Source: Bordetella parapertussis (GTDB lineage: Bacteria > Pseudomonadota > Gammaproteobacteria > Burkholderiales > Casimicrobiaceae). Taken from it: DNA of 39,996 bases. Of the stretch, positions 16,836 through 24,679 are shown one piece after another (the stretch's first letter is position 1; every line of letters begins with the position of its first letter). The notes below the pieces were generated by a model, which did no database searches, had not been told where the DNA came from, and saw only the letters and a list, made by a program, of their open reading frames with translations. The stretch covers positions 1 through 39,996 of the forward strand of contig CALQLA020000043.1 in NCBI GenBank assembly GCA_943331295.2. Direction: 5' to 3'. Made by a program: the position numbers and the translations under genes.

Positions 16836-18133
16836 AGGGCCGGCTCAACCTGTTCCAGGCGTCGATGCTCCGCTGGCGCAGCCTCTACCCGTACACCGCG
16901 GTGCACGTGGTGCGCATGGCCGGCGCCCTCGATCCCGGCCGGCTGCAACGCGCCATCGACGCACAACTGGCGGCGTTCGGCCTCAGCGAGCTCACCGTCG
17001 ACTACGAGCGGCAGCGCTTCGAGTACGGCGGGCAGCGTCCCGCGAGCACGATCACCGTGCTGGCCGGCGCCGGCGCGGCCGACGCAACCCTCGCGACCGA
17101 GATGGAGCGGCAGCTGAACGAACCCTTCGCTGCCGGCGACGCCCTCGACCCCTTCCGGTTCTTCGTCGTCGATCGCGGCGACAGCTTCGACCTCGGGCTG
17201 GGCTACGACCATTTCGTCGCGGCCGGCGACTCGATCGTGCTGCTGATGAAGTCGATCGTCGCGCGGCACGACACCGGCAGCGCGGCCGCCGGTCGCGTCG
17301 TGGCGCGCGCCCCCGACCTCTACCCACCCACCTACGGCCGGCTGCTGCTCGCCAACGCAGGTGTGCTGATCGCCGGCGTGCGCCGCATCCCGGCCATCGT
17401 GCGCCGCTTCCGGCACGCGTTCCGGCCGCGCTACCCCCACGGCAACGATCCGTGGAACGCGTTCACGCGGCTCTCGATCGACCCCGCCGGGCTCGCCCGG
17501 CTGCGGCGCGCGACGAAGGCCTGGGGCGTCACCCTCAACGACCTGCTGCTGGCCATGCTGCTGACCGCGCTGTCGCCGGCGACCGATGCCCGCCGCCGCG
17601 AATCGCGGCGCAACGAGCTCGGCGTGGCGTCCATCGTCAACATCAGGCGCGACTGCGGCGCCGAGGTCGCGGCCACGTTCGGCCAGTTCCTGAGCTCGTT
17701 CCTGGTGACGCACCCGGTTCCGCCAGGCGCCAGCCTGGAACGGATCGCCCGCGACGTCCATGCGGAAACAGCGCGCATCAAGGGCGAGCGACTCTACCTG
17801 CAGACGCTGGTCGCGATGGGCGTCAGCGGCCTCGTCTGGCGGCACCTGTCGGCGGCGCGACGCGCGACCTTCCACGGCAAGGCCTACCCGGTGTGGGCGG
17901 GGATGACCTCGGTCAACGTCGACGCGCTCTGGGCCGCGCCCGAAGGCAGCACGCCGCCGCCTTACCTGCGCGCGGTTTCGACCGGCCCGATCGCGCCGCT
18001 GGTCGTCGCCGTGACCACCGCGGGCGGGGTGCTCGAGCTGGGGCTGTCGTACCGGACGGCTGCCTTCACCAGCGCCGAGATGGATAAAATGACGGGCCAT
18101 CTCCTTCGCTGCATCGAGTCGCTGCCGGCATGA
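16832..18133 (+). CDS. Condensation-fold / wax-ester-synthase-like acyltransferase candidate
   Basis: A 433-residue protein with a GTG start overlapping the previous stop. Its layout resembles the CoA-dependent acyltransferase superfamily (chloramphenicol acetyltransferase, NRPS condensation domains, WS/DGAT): N-terminal LNLFQASMLRW, GYDHFVAAGDS at about residues 128-138 where the HHxxxDG active site would sit, then LNDLLLAMLLTAL and, near the end, LELGLSYRTAAFTSAEM. The active site is degenerate: the first His is Asp and the Asp-Gly is displaced, so activity is uncertain. The flanking paralogous hydrolases and downstream acyl-carrier genes suggest a lipid or acyl role. The family call is moderate; no specific product is claimed. 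Confidence 0.6.
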   Translation: MKGRLNLFQASMLRWRSLYPYTAVHVVRMAGALDPGRLQRAIDAQLAAFGLSELTVDYERQRFEYGGQRPASTITVLAGAGAADATLATEMERQLNEPFAAGDALDPFRFFVVDRGDSFDLGLGYDHFVAAGDSIVLLMKSIVARHDTGSAAAGRVVARAPDLYPPTYGRLLLANAGVLIAGVRRIPAIVRRFRHAFRPRYPHGNDPWNAFTRLSIDPAGLARLRRATKAWGVTLNDLLLAMLLTALSPATDARRRESRRNELGVASIVNIRRDCGAEVAATFGQFLSSFLVTHPVPPGASLERIARDVHAETARIKGERLYLQTLVAMGVSGLVWRHLSAARRATFHGKAYPVWAGMTSVNVDALWAAPEGSTPPPYLRAVSTGPIAPLVVAVTTAGGVLELGLSYRTAAFTSAEMDKMTGHLLRCIESLPA

Positions 18134-19206
18134 ACCCTGGAATCCGGACACTTCTCCTCGTAACGATCACCGCGTGCGTCCTCGCCGCGGGCGGCTGCGC
18201 GACGCGGCCCGCCGCGGTGGCGTCCGCGGACGCCGCGGCGCCGGCCGGCCCGGCCGCGGCCGCGGCCCAGGCGACGAACCGCGCGCTGGAGGACCGGATC
18301 CTGGCGCTCGATCCCGAGCGGATCACCGAGGCCGACGTCCGCGACACGCTGGCGGCGGGACCGACGCCGCGGATCATCCTGCTGCACGGCGGCATCTACC
18401 CCGTCTACCTCGCGATGACGTCGTTCGGCCGGTTCCTCGTGCGGATGGGCTACCCGGAGGCGAAGATCCGCCACCCGGGCGACCGCCGCTGGTCGCACAG
18501 CCCCTACGAGAACAGCGCGCAGCTGGCCGGCCTGGTCGCCTGGTACTACGAGCACGACGGCGTGCCGCCGATGCTGATCGGCCACAGCCAGGGCGGCATC
18601 CAGGCGATCAAGGTGCTGCGCGAGCTGGACGGCCAGTTCGGCGACCGGATCGCGGTCTGGAACCCGGTCACCGATTCCGGCGACGAACGGACCTACATCG
18701 TCGACCCGATGTCCGGCCACACGCGGCCGGTCGTCGGCCTGCCGGTGTCGTACGTATCGGTGCTGGGCTCCGGCGGCGCCGCGCTGCTGCTGCCCAACCA
18801 GTGGTCGATGGCCGGCCACGCGCACACGGTTCCCGACAGCGTCGAGGACTTCACCGGCTACTCGATCGCGGTCGACTTCTGGGCGTGGACCGTGCCCGGC
18901 GTGGCGGCGACCAGCGAATTCCGGGCCAACGGCCGCGCGCGGGTCCGCAACGTGACGCTTCCCGGCTGGTACAACCACGTGACCGCCCCGACCACCCACG
19001 ACCTGCCCGAAGACCCCGCCGTGCGGGCCTGGATCAGCGCCTACACGCCTGCCGTGACCGGTCCGGTGCCCCTCGAGGAATCCGGCCGCAGCGTGCTGTG
19101 GGCGGCGGACGTCTGGTACAGCGTGAAGAAGCACTGGTGCCTCGAAGCGCAGCAACTCATCCGCGCGCGCCGGGCGACGCTCGGCCAGACCGGGCTTACG
19201 GGGTAA
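18130..19206 (+). CDS. Lipoprotein with GHSQGG alpha/beta-hydrolase motif, paralogue 2
   Basis: A 358-residue predicted lipoprotein: signal peptide with lipobox-like LAAGGC (Cys23), an Ala/Pro-rich linker, then the same core as the 15816 protein. The elbow GHSQGG (Ser about 153) follows VPPMLI. Conserved blocks are AWYYEHDG, VWNPVTD, RPVVGL, NQWSM and the C-terminal WYSVKKHWCLEAQ. The residue after Cys23 is Ala, not Asp, which would favour outer-membrane sorting. It overlaps the upstream gene by 4 bp (ATGA). A hydrolase or acyltransferase acting in the periplasm is inferred; the family is not recognised. Stop-overlapping TAAAAT at 19204-19209 could be a weak -10 for the next gene. Confidence 0.72.
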   Translation: MNPGIRTLLLVTITACVLAAGGCATRPAAVASADAAAPAGPAAAAAQATNRALEDRILALDPERITEADVRDTLAAGPTPRIILLHGGIYPVYLAMTSFGRFLVRMGYPEAKIRHPGDRRWSHSPYENSAQLAGLVAWYYEHDGVPPMLIGHSQGGIQAIKVLRELDGQFGDRIAVWNPVTDSGDERTYIVDPMSGHTRPVVGLPVSYVSVLGSGGAALLLPNQWSMAGHAHTVPDSVEDFTGYSIAVDFWAWTVPGVAATSEFRANGRARVRNVTLPGWYNHVTAPTTHDLPEDPAVRAWISAYTPAVTGPVPLEESGRSVLWAADVWYSVKKHWCLEAQQLIRARRATLGQTGLTG

Positions 19207-19264
19207 AATAGGCGTTTTGCCCGCCGTCCGCCCCGATCCGGGGCGAAGGTCCCGGAATCCCATC

Positions 19265-20020
19265 ATGCCAGGTCCACTGTCCGGAAAAGTCGCGCTCGTC
19301 ACCGGAGCGGCCCGCGGCATCGGCCGCGCGATCGCGGTCAAGCTCGCCACCGCGGGCTGCGACGTCGCCGTGAACTACTACAACAGCGCCGAAGAGGCCG
19401 AGGCGCTGTGCGCCGAAATCCGGGCGCTGGGCCGGCGCGCCTGCGCGATCCAGGCCTCGGTGGGGGTGCCCGACAGCGTCGACGAGCTGTTCGACGCGTT
19501 CCGCACGAACTTCGACCGCCTGGACATCATCGTCAGCAATGCCGCGAGCGGCGTGCTGAAGCCGACCGTGGAGATGACGCTGAAGCACTGGCGCTGGTGC
19601 CTGGAGACCAACGCGCTGGCGCTCAACCTGCTCGCGCAGCGCGCGCTGCCGCTGATGGCCGACGGCGGCCGCATCATCGCGCTGTCCAGCCTCGGCGCGT
19701 CGCGCGCGATGCCGGGCTACGGCTTCGTCGGCGCGTCGAAGGCGGCGCTCGAGGCACTGGCCCGCGCGCTGGCGCAGGAACTCGGCCCCCGGGGCATCCG
19801 CGTCAACACCGTCAGCGCCGGCGTCGTCGACACCGACGCGCTGGAGTATTTCCCGAACCGCGAGGAGCTGCTCGCGAACTACGCGGCGCGCACCCCGGCC
19901 GGCCCGGTGCTGACGCCCGAGGACGTCGCCGGCGCGGTGTACCTCCTCTGCCTGCCTGAGGCGGCCATGATCAACGGCCACACGCTGGTCGTCGACGGCG
20001 GCTTCGCGATCTCGGGCTGA
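19265..20020 (+). CDS. FabL-type enoyl-ACP reductase (SDR family)
   Basis: A 251-residue NAD(P)H-dependent short-chain dehydrogenase. The cofactor loop TGAARGIG is at 13-20. The active site is Y152-x6-K159 (YGFVGASK), the spacing of enoyl-ACP reductases, not the YxxxK of ketoreductases. Several blocks match Bacillus FabL specifically: SNAASGV near 91, HWRWCLETNA near 108, SKAALEALAR, and VDTDALEYFPNREELL near 188. It should reduce the double bond of trans-2-enoyl-ACP, the last step of an elongation cycle. A short hairpin (19230-19244) precedes it. It is the first gene of the acyl-chain set; the next starts 11 bp downstream. A non-FAS SDR is possible but less likely. Confidence 0.78.
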   Translation: MPGPLSGKVALVTGAARGIGRAIAVKLATAGCDVAVNYYNSAEEAEALCAEIRALGRRACAIQASVGVPDSVDELFDAFRTNFDRLDIIVSNAASGVLKPTVEMTLKHWRWCLETNALALNLLAQRALPLMADGGRIIALSSLGASRAMPGYGFVGASKAALEALARALAQELGPRGIRVNTVSAGVVDTDALEYFPNREELLANYAARTPAGPVLTPEDVAGAVYLLCLPEAAMINGHTLVVDGGFAISG

Positions 20021-20031
20021 CGAGGGCGAGC

Positions 20032-20790
20032 ATGCAAACCGACTCGGGCATCGCCGGCAAGACTGCCATCGTGACGGGCGGCAGCCGCGGCATCGGCCGC
20101 GCGATCGTGCTGCTGCTGGCACACGAAGGCGCCGGCGTGACGTTCTTCTACCGCGACAACGCCGAGGCGGCCGCGGCCGTGGTCGCCGCCGCGGCGGAAG
20201 GCGGCGCCACCGTCACCGCGGAACAGCTCGACGTCCGCGACTCCGCGGCGTGCGCGGCCGCCGTCGAGCGCATCGCCGAGCGCCGCGACCGGATCGACAT
20301 CCTGGTCAACAACGCCGGCGTGACCCGCGACAACCCGCTGGCCGCGTTCGACGACGACGACGTGCAGGCGGTGCTCGACACCAACGTGACCGGCGTCTTC
20401 AACATGGCGCGCGCCGTCGTCCCGTACATGACGTCGCAGCGCGCCGGCACGATCGTCAACCTCTCCTCCGTCGCCGCCGACAAGGGCGGCCGCGGCCAGA
20501 CCAACTACGCGGCCAGCAAGGGCGCGGTCAATGCGTTCACGCGCGCGCTGGCGGTCGAGCTCGCCCCCCGCCGCATCCGCGTCAACGGCGTGGCGCCCGG
20601 CGTGATCGACACCGAGATGTCGGCCGAGGTGCGCGAGCAGGCGGGCGACGAAGTGCTGTCCCGCATCCTGCTGCGGCGCTACGGCACCGCGGACGAAGTG
20701 GCCTACGCCGTGTGGTTCCTCGCCTCCGCCTACGCGAGCTACGTGACCGGGCAGATATTCAGCATCGATGGCGGCTTCAAAATGGAGTGA
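20032..20790 (+). CDS. fabG: FabG-type 3-oxoacyl-ACP reductase
   Basis: A 252-residue SDR. TGGSRGIG at about 15-22 binds NADPH, NNAG at 93-96 is conserved, and the catalytic set is Ser145/146 with Y159-xxx-K163 (YAASK). The C-terminal SIDGGFKME is typical. It should reduce 3-oxoacyl-ACP to 3-hydroxyacyl-ACP after each ketosynthase condensation. It starts 11 bp after the enoyl reductase and ends 5 bp before the carrier-protein start, with that gene's ribosome-binding site inside its last codons. This tight packing supports a dedicated rather than housekeeping role. Confidence 0.88.
   Translation: MQTDSGIAGKTAIVTGGSRGIGRAIVLLLAHEGAGVTFFYRDNAEAAAAVVAAAAEGGATVTAEQLDVRDSAACAAAVERIAERRDRIDILVNNAGVTRDNPLAAFDDDDVQAVLDTNVTGVFNMARAVVPYMTSQRAGTIVNLSSVAADKGGRGQTNYAASKGAVNAFTRALAVELAPRRIRVNGVAPGVIDTEMSAEVREQAGDEVLSRILLRRYGTADEVAYAVWFLASAYASYVTGQIFSIDGGFKME
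20784..20787 (+). promoter_or_regulatory. Ribosome-binding site deciding the ACP start
   Basis: GGAG at 20784-20787 lies 8 nt before ATG 20796 but only 2 nt before the alternative in-frame ATG 20790. The spacing favours 20796 (MAKTEITKDE) as the start. Confidence 0.55.
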
Positions 20791-20795
20791 TGACG

Positions 20796-21224
20796 ATGGC
20801 AAAGACAGAAATCACCAAGGACGAAATCATGGCGGTCTTCCCGACCGTCGCGACCACCATGTCCGACGCGCTGGGCTGCGATGTCGAGGACATCAAGCTC
20901 GACGTGTCGCTGATCGAGGGCCTCGACGCCGAGTCGATCGACTTCCTCGACATGGTGTTCCGGCTGGAACGCGCGTTCAAGATCAAGATCCCGCGCGGCA
21001 AGATCGTCGAGAACGCGCGCGGCACGCTGACCGAGGCCGAGTTCGAGCAGAAGGGCATCGTCACCGAGGGCGGGCTCGCGCAGCTGCGCGAATACCTGTC
21101 GGAAGTGCCCGCCGAGCGGTTCAAGACGCCGATGAAGGTCAAGGACATCCCGCGGCTGTTCACGCCGGAAACCTTCTGCAAGCTCGTCATCGTCGCGCAG
21201 CGGGAAGCGAAGGCGGCCGCCTGA
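20796..21224 (+). CDS. Dedicated acyl carrier protein, AcpXL-like, with C-terminal extension
   Basis: A 142-residue acidic carrier protein, well above the usual ~80. The phosphopantetheine Ser is Ser47 in LDAESIDFLDMVF; the following FKIKIP matches the recognition helix seen in rhizobial AcpXL (DSLDFLDIVF...FGIKIP). After the ACP fold (about 1-105) come about 37 extra residues (RFKTPMKVKDIPRLFTPETF...) rich in Lys and aromatics, of unknown role. It should carry the growing acyl chain for the surrounding enzymes and present it to the downstream acyltransferase. The modified motif (ESID instead of DSLE) suggests it is not the housekeeping AcpP. Confidence 0.86.
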   Translation: MAKTEITKDEIMAVFPTVATTMSDALGCDVEDIKLDVSLIEGLDAESIDFLDMVFRLERAFKIKIPRGKIVENARGTLTEAEFEQKGIVTEGGLAQLREYLSEVPAERFKTPMKVKDIPRLFTPETFCKLVIVAQREAKAAA

Positions 21225-21248
21225 TGCACGGCACCGGGACGCGGCGCG

Positions 21249-22091
21249 ATGGGTGACCGTTTTGCCGCGTTCTCGTTCGTCGACCGCATCACGCACTTCG
21301 ACGCGGGCCGGTCGGCGCGCGGCGTGTTCGCGATTCCCGCGGGCGGGCGCGAGTTCCCGTCGTGCCTCGTCGCCGAGGCCGTCGGCCAGCTCGCGGCATG
21401 GGTCGCGATGAGCGCGATCGGGTTTCGCGGCCGCCCCGTGGCGGCACTGGCCAACGAGACGCGTTTCCACGGCGGCGTCGGTCCGGGCGACACGCTCGAG
21501 CTCGGCGTGGACATCGAAAGCTGCGACGACGAGGCGGTGGCGTATGCCGGCTGGGCGAAGCGCGACGGCGCGACGGTGATCGAGCTCGTCGACTGCCTCG
21601 GCCCGATGCTGCCGGTGGAGGAATTCGATTCGCCCGCGGCGCTGGCCGAGCGCTGCGCGCTGCTGCGCGGGCCCGGCGCCCGGCCGGGCCGCTTCCACGG
21701 CGTGCCCGCGTTCGCCGTCGACGCCGGCCCGGCCGTTCCCGGCGAGAGCGCCTCCGGCCTGCTGCGCGTCCCCGCCGCCGCGCCGTTCTTCGCCGACCAC
21801 TTCCCGCGCCGCCCCGTGTTCCCGGCGACGCTTCTGCTCGACGCGCAGATCCGCCTCGCGCTGCCGCTCGCCGCGCAATCGCCGCTGTGCGATGGCCGCC
21901 GCGTGCCTGTCCTCACGCGGATGACGCACGTGAAGGTTCGCTCGTTCACCGCGCCCGGCGCGGTGCTGGAAATCGCCGCGCAGATGGCGCCGCCGGACGG
22001 CGACACCGGACGCATCCGGCTCTCCGCGCAGGCCGACGGCAGGAGCGTCGCCACCGCGCGCCTCGAATTCATCGCCCGGAAGGCCGCATGA
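21249..22091 (+). CDS. Double hot-dog dehydratase (FabA/FabZ-like)
   Basis: A 280-residue protein made of two hot-dog-like halves. The second half has the FabZ active-site look: FFADHFPRRPVFPATLLLDAQ with His184 and Asp199 in the place of the catalytic Glu. The first half (FPSCLVAEAVGQLAAW, about 36-51) keeps the central-helix pattern but lacks the His, so probably only one functional site forms per pair. It should dehydrate 3-hydroxyacyl-ACP to trans-2-enoyl-ACP. It starts 24 bp after the ACP gene and overlaps the ketosynthase start (ATGA). The Asp for Glu change could alter chain-length range or rate. Confidence 0.75.
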   Translation: MGDRFAAFSFVDRITHFDAGRSARGVFAIPAGGREFPSCLVAEAVGQLAAWVAMSAIGFRGRPVAALANETRFHGGVGPGDTLELGVDIESCDDEAVAYAGWAKRDGATVIELVDCLGPMLPVEEFDSPAALAERCALLRGPGARPGRFHGVPAFAVDAGPAVPGESASGLLRVPAAAPFFADHFPRRPVFPATLLLDAQIRLALPLAAQSPLCDGRRVPVLTRMTHVKVRSFTAPGAVLEIAAQMAPPDGDTGRIRLSAQADGRSVATARLEFIARKAA

Positions 22092-23392
22092 AGGCACGAC
22101 GCAGGGTTGCAATCACGGGCCTCGGGCTCGTCACGCCGGTCGGCAACGACGTCGCCACCACGTGGTCGGCGCTGCTCGCGGGCCGGAGCGGCGGCGCCGG
22201 GATCACGCACTTCGACGCCAGCGGCTTCCCGGTGCACATCGCGGCCGAGGTGAAGGGCTTTACGGACGACATGGTCGGCGACCGCAGGCTGCTCAAGTCC
22301 GCCAGCCGCTCGCACCGCTACGCGCTGGCCGCGGCCGAGCAGGCGATGGTCGATGCCGGCATCCGGCCGACCGCCGCCGACGGCACCCGCTGGGGCTGCG
22401 CGGTGGGCACCGGGATGATGGGCGTCGACTTCGCCGACCTCGCAAAGACGCACCGCCACAGCGTCGTCGACGACGCGCTCGACCCCGCGCGCCTCCTTGA
22501 CGACCCGTCGTCGAACGACCCGATGGCGTTCTGCCGCAGCGTCAGCGCCGAGGGCCTCTCGCTGCTCGTCCGCCGCTACGGGATCGAAGGCTACGCGACC
22601 TCGGTGCACACCGCCTGCGCGTCCGGCGGTCAGGCAATCGGCACCGCAATGAAGCTGATCCGCCGCGGCGGCGTCGATCGCGCGCTGGCCGGCGGCTTCG
22701 ACTCGATGATCAACCCGATCGGCATCGCGGGCTTCTGCCTGCTGTCGGCGCTCTCGCCCGACAACGACACGCCCCAGCGCGCGAGCCGGCCGTTCGACGC
22801 GACGCGCAACGGCTTCCTGCTGGGCGAAGGCGCGGGCTTCCTCATCCTCGAGGAATGGGAAGCCGCGCGCCGGCGCGGCGCGCGAATCTACGCCGAGCTG
22901 GCGGGGGACGGCAATTCGCTGTCGAGCTACCGCATCACCGACTCGCCGCCGGACGGCGATGGCCCCATCCAGGCGATGCGGCAGGCGCTGGCCGACGCGG
23001 GTGCCACGCCGCAGGACATCGACTACCTCAATGCCCACGGCACGTCGACCGGCATGAACGACCGCAGCGAAAGCGCGGCCACGCGCGCGGTGTTCGGCGC
23101 CGAGGTCGACCGCGTCAACGTGAGCTCGACCAAGAGCACGATGGGTCACCTGATCGCCGCCGCCGGCGCGGTCGAGGTGGCGGTGTGCGCGCTGGCGATC
23201 CACCACGGCGAGATGCCGGTCAACGCCAACCTCTCCGTCCGCGACCCCGACTGCGACCTCAACTTCATCGTCGGCACGCCGAAGAAGGCGCGGGTGCGGA
23301 TGGCGATGTCCAATTCGTTCGGCTTCGGCGGCTCCAACAGCTGCGTCGTGCTGCGGCATCCCGACGAAGTCGACGGGGCCAGGCAATCATGA
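22088..23392 (+). CDS. Beta-ketoacyl-ACP synthase, FabF-type (KS1)
   Basis: A 434-residue ketosynthase of the FabF/KAS II class. All catalytic residues are present: Cys177 in HTACASGG, His317 in NAHGTST, Lys349 and His354 in KSTMGHLIAAAG. The C-terminal SNSFGFGGSN is typical. It condenses malonyl-ACP with the acyl chain. Start and end overlap neighbours by 4 bp (ATGA at both sides), tying it to the dehydratase and the second ketosynthase. In the rhizobial very-long-chain locus, two FabF-type enzymes occupy the equivalent place. Confidence 0.9.
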   Translation: MKARRRVAITGLGLVTPVGNDVATTWSALLAGRSGGAGITHFDASGFPVHIAAEVKGFTDDMVGDRRLLKSASRSHRYALAAAEQAMVDAGIRPTAADGTRWGCAVGTGMMGVDFADLAKTHRHSVVDDALDPARLLDDPSSNDPMAFCRSVSAEGLSLLVRRYGIEGYATSVHTACASGGQAIGTAMKLIRRGGVDRALAGGFDSMINPIGIAGFCLLSALSPDNDTPQRASRPFDATRNGFLLGEGAGFLILEEWEAARRRGARIYAELAGDGNSLSSYRITDSPPDGDGPIQAMRQALADAGATPQDIDYLNAHGTSTGMNDRSESAATRAVFGAEVDRVNVSSTKSTMGHLIAAAGAVEVAVCALAIHHGEMPVNANLSVRDPDCDLNFIVGTPKKARVRMAMSNSFGFGGSNSCVVLRHPDEVDGARQS

Positions 23393-24663
23393 GCGATCAC
23401 CGGGTCGTCATCACCGGTACCGGCGCCGTCTGCGGCGCGGGCCGCACGCCCGACGCCGTCTTCGCCACGGTGCGCGACGGCCGCTCCGCGATTTCCCCGA
23501 TCACGGCGTGGGACACCACGGGCTGGCCGGCGCATGTGGCCGGGTGCGTCGCCGACTTCAACGCGCGCGAGATGGTCGAGGACCGCAAGCTGCACAAGCT
23601 GATCCGGCGCACCGACATGTTCGGGCTGTTCGCCGCGAGCAGCGCGATCGACGCGTCGGGGCTCGTCGCCGCGCGCGAAGCGCTCGCCGCACCGGAGGCG
23701 GCGGCGTGGAGCGACCGCACCGGCGTCTACGTCGGCTCGGGCGGCGGCAACTTCGAGAACCAGTACGACTTCTTTCCGCTGCTCACTGCCGCGAACGGCG
23801 ACGTTCCGGCGTTCGGCCGCCAGCTGCTCGACACCGTGAACCCGATGTGGCTGCTGCGCTCGCTGCCCAACAACGTGCTGGGGCACATCGGCATCCGCTA
23901 CGGCTTCAAGGGCTCCAACGCCTGCATCACCAACCACAGTTGCAGCGGAACGCTGGCCGTCATCGAAGCCGCCGAGGCGGTGCGGGCCGGCGAGGCCGAC
24001 CGCGCGGTCGCGGTGGGTCACGACACGCCGATCGAGCCGCAGATGCTGCTCTACTACGCGCGGCTGGGCCTCGTTGCCGCCGACACGCTGCGGCCGTTCG
24101 ACGTCGCCCGCGACGGCAGCCTGTTCGGCGAGGGCGCCGGCGCGCTGGTGCTGGAAAGCGAGGCTTCCGCGACGGCGCGCGGCGCGACGGTGCAGGGCGA
24201 AGTGCTCGGCGGCGGCTACGCCACCGAGGCGACCGGCCTGCTTTCGATCCGCGACGACGGCGACGGCCTCGCGCGGGCGATCGCCGCCGCGCTGGAACAG
24301 GCGGCGCTCCCGCCTTCCGCCATCGGGATGATCGTCGCGCACGGCAACGGCACGCGGCCCTCCGACGCCTCCGAGGCCGCCGCGATCCGCACGATCTTCG
24401 GCAGCGACGCGCCGCCGGTGACGGCATTCAAGTGGTCGTTCGGGCACCTGATCGCGGCCGCCGGCATCCTCGAGACCACGCTGGCGCTCGCCGCGCTGCG
24501 CGCGCGCACCGCGCCCGGCATCGCCACCTTCGGCACGCTCGACCCCGACTGTGCCGGCCTGCCCGTGTCGCGGGCGCCGCAGGCGCCGACCTCCGACGTC
24601 GCGCTGGTGCTGTGCCGCGGCTTCGCCGCCACCAACGCGGCGTTGATCGTCCGCGCGCGATAG
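23389..24663 (+). CDS. Beta-ketoacyl-ACP synthase (KS2), divergent
   Basis: A 424-residue ketosynthase diverged from KS1. The catalytic Cys185 lies in NHSCSGT, His318 in AHGNGT, and Lys348 and His353 in KWSFGHLIAAAG, so it is not a Gln-type chain-length factor. It starts in the ATGA overlap with KS1. The active-site context SCSGT and the Trp in KWSFGH are unusual compared with standard FabF (ACASG, KSTMGH). It may extend longer chains, prime the system or work as a heterodimer with KS1. Which of these applies cannot be read from sequence. Confidence 0.86.
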   Translation: MSDHRVVITGTGAVCGAGRTPDAVFATVRDGRSAISPITAWDTTGWPAHVAGCVADFNAREMVEDRKLHKLIRRTDMFGLFAASSAIDASGLVAAREALAAPEAAAWSDRTGVYVGSGGGNFENQYDFFPLLTAANGDVPAFGRQLLDTVNPMWLLRSLPNNVLGHIGIRYGFKGSNACITNHSCSGTLAVIEAAEAVRAGEADRAVAVGHDTPIEPQMLLYYARLGLVAADTLRPFDVARDGSLFGEGAGALVLESEASATARGATVQGEVLGGGYATEATGLLSIRDDGDGLARAIAAALEQAALPPSAIGMIVAHGNGTRPSDASEAAAIRTIFGSDAPPVTAFKWSFGHLIAAAGILETTLALAALRARTAPGIATFGTLDPDCAGLPVSRAPQAPTSDVALVLCRGFAATNAALIVRAR

Positions 24664-24679
24664 GCGGCGGGAGCGCGGG

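Noticed and set aside
23389..24663. KS2 as a chain-length factor
   Set aside because: Cys185, His318 and His353 are all present; chain-length factors replace the Cys, usually with Gln.
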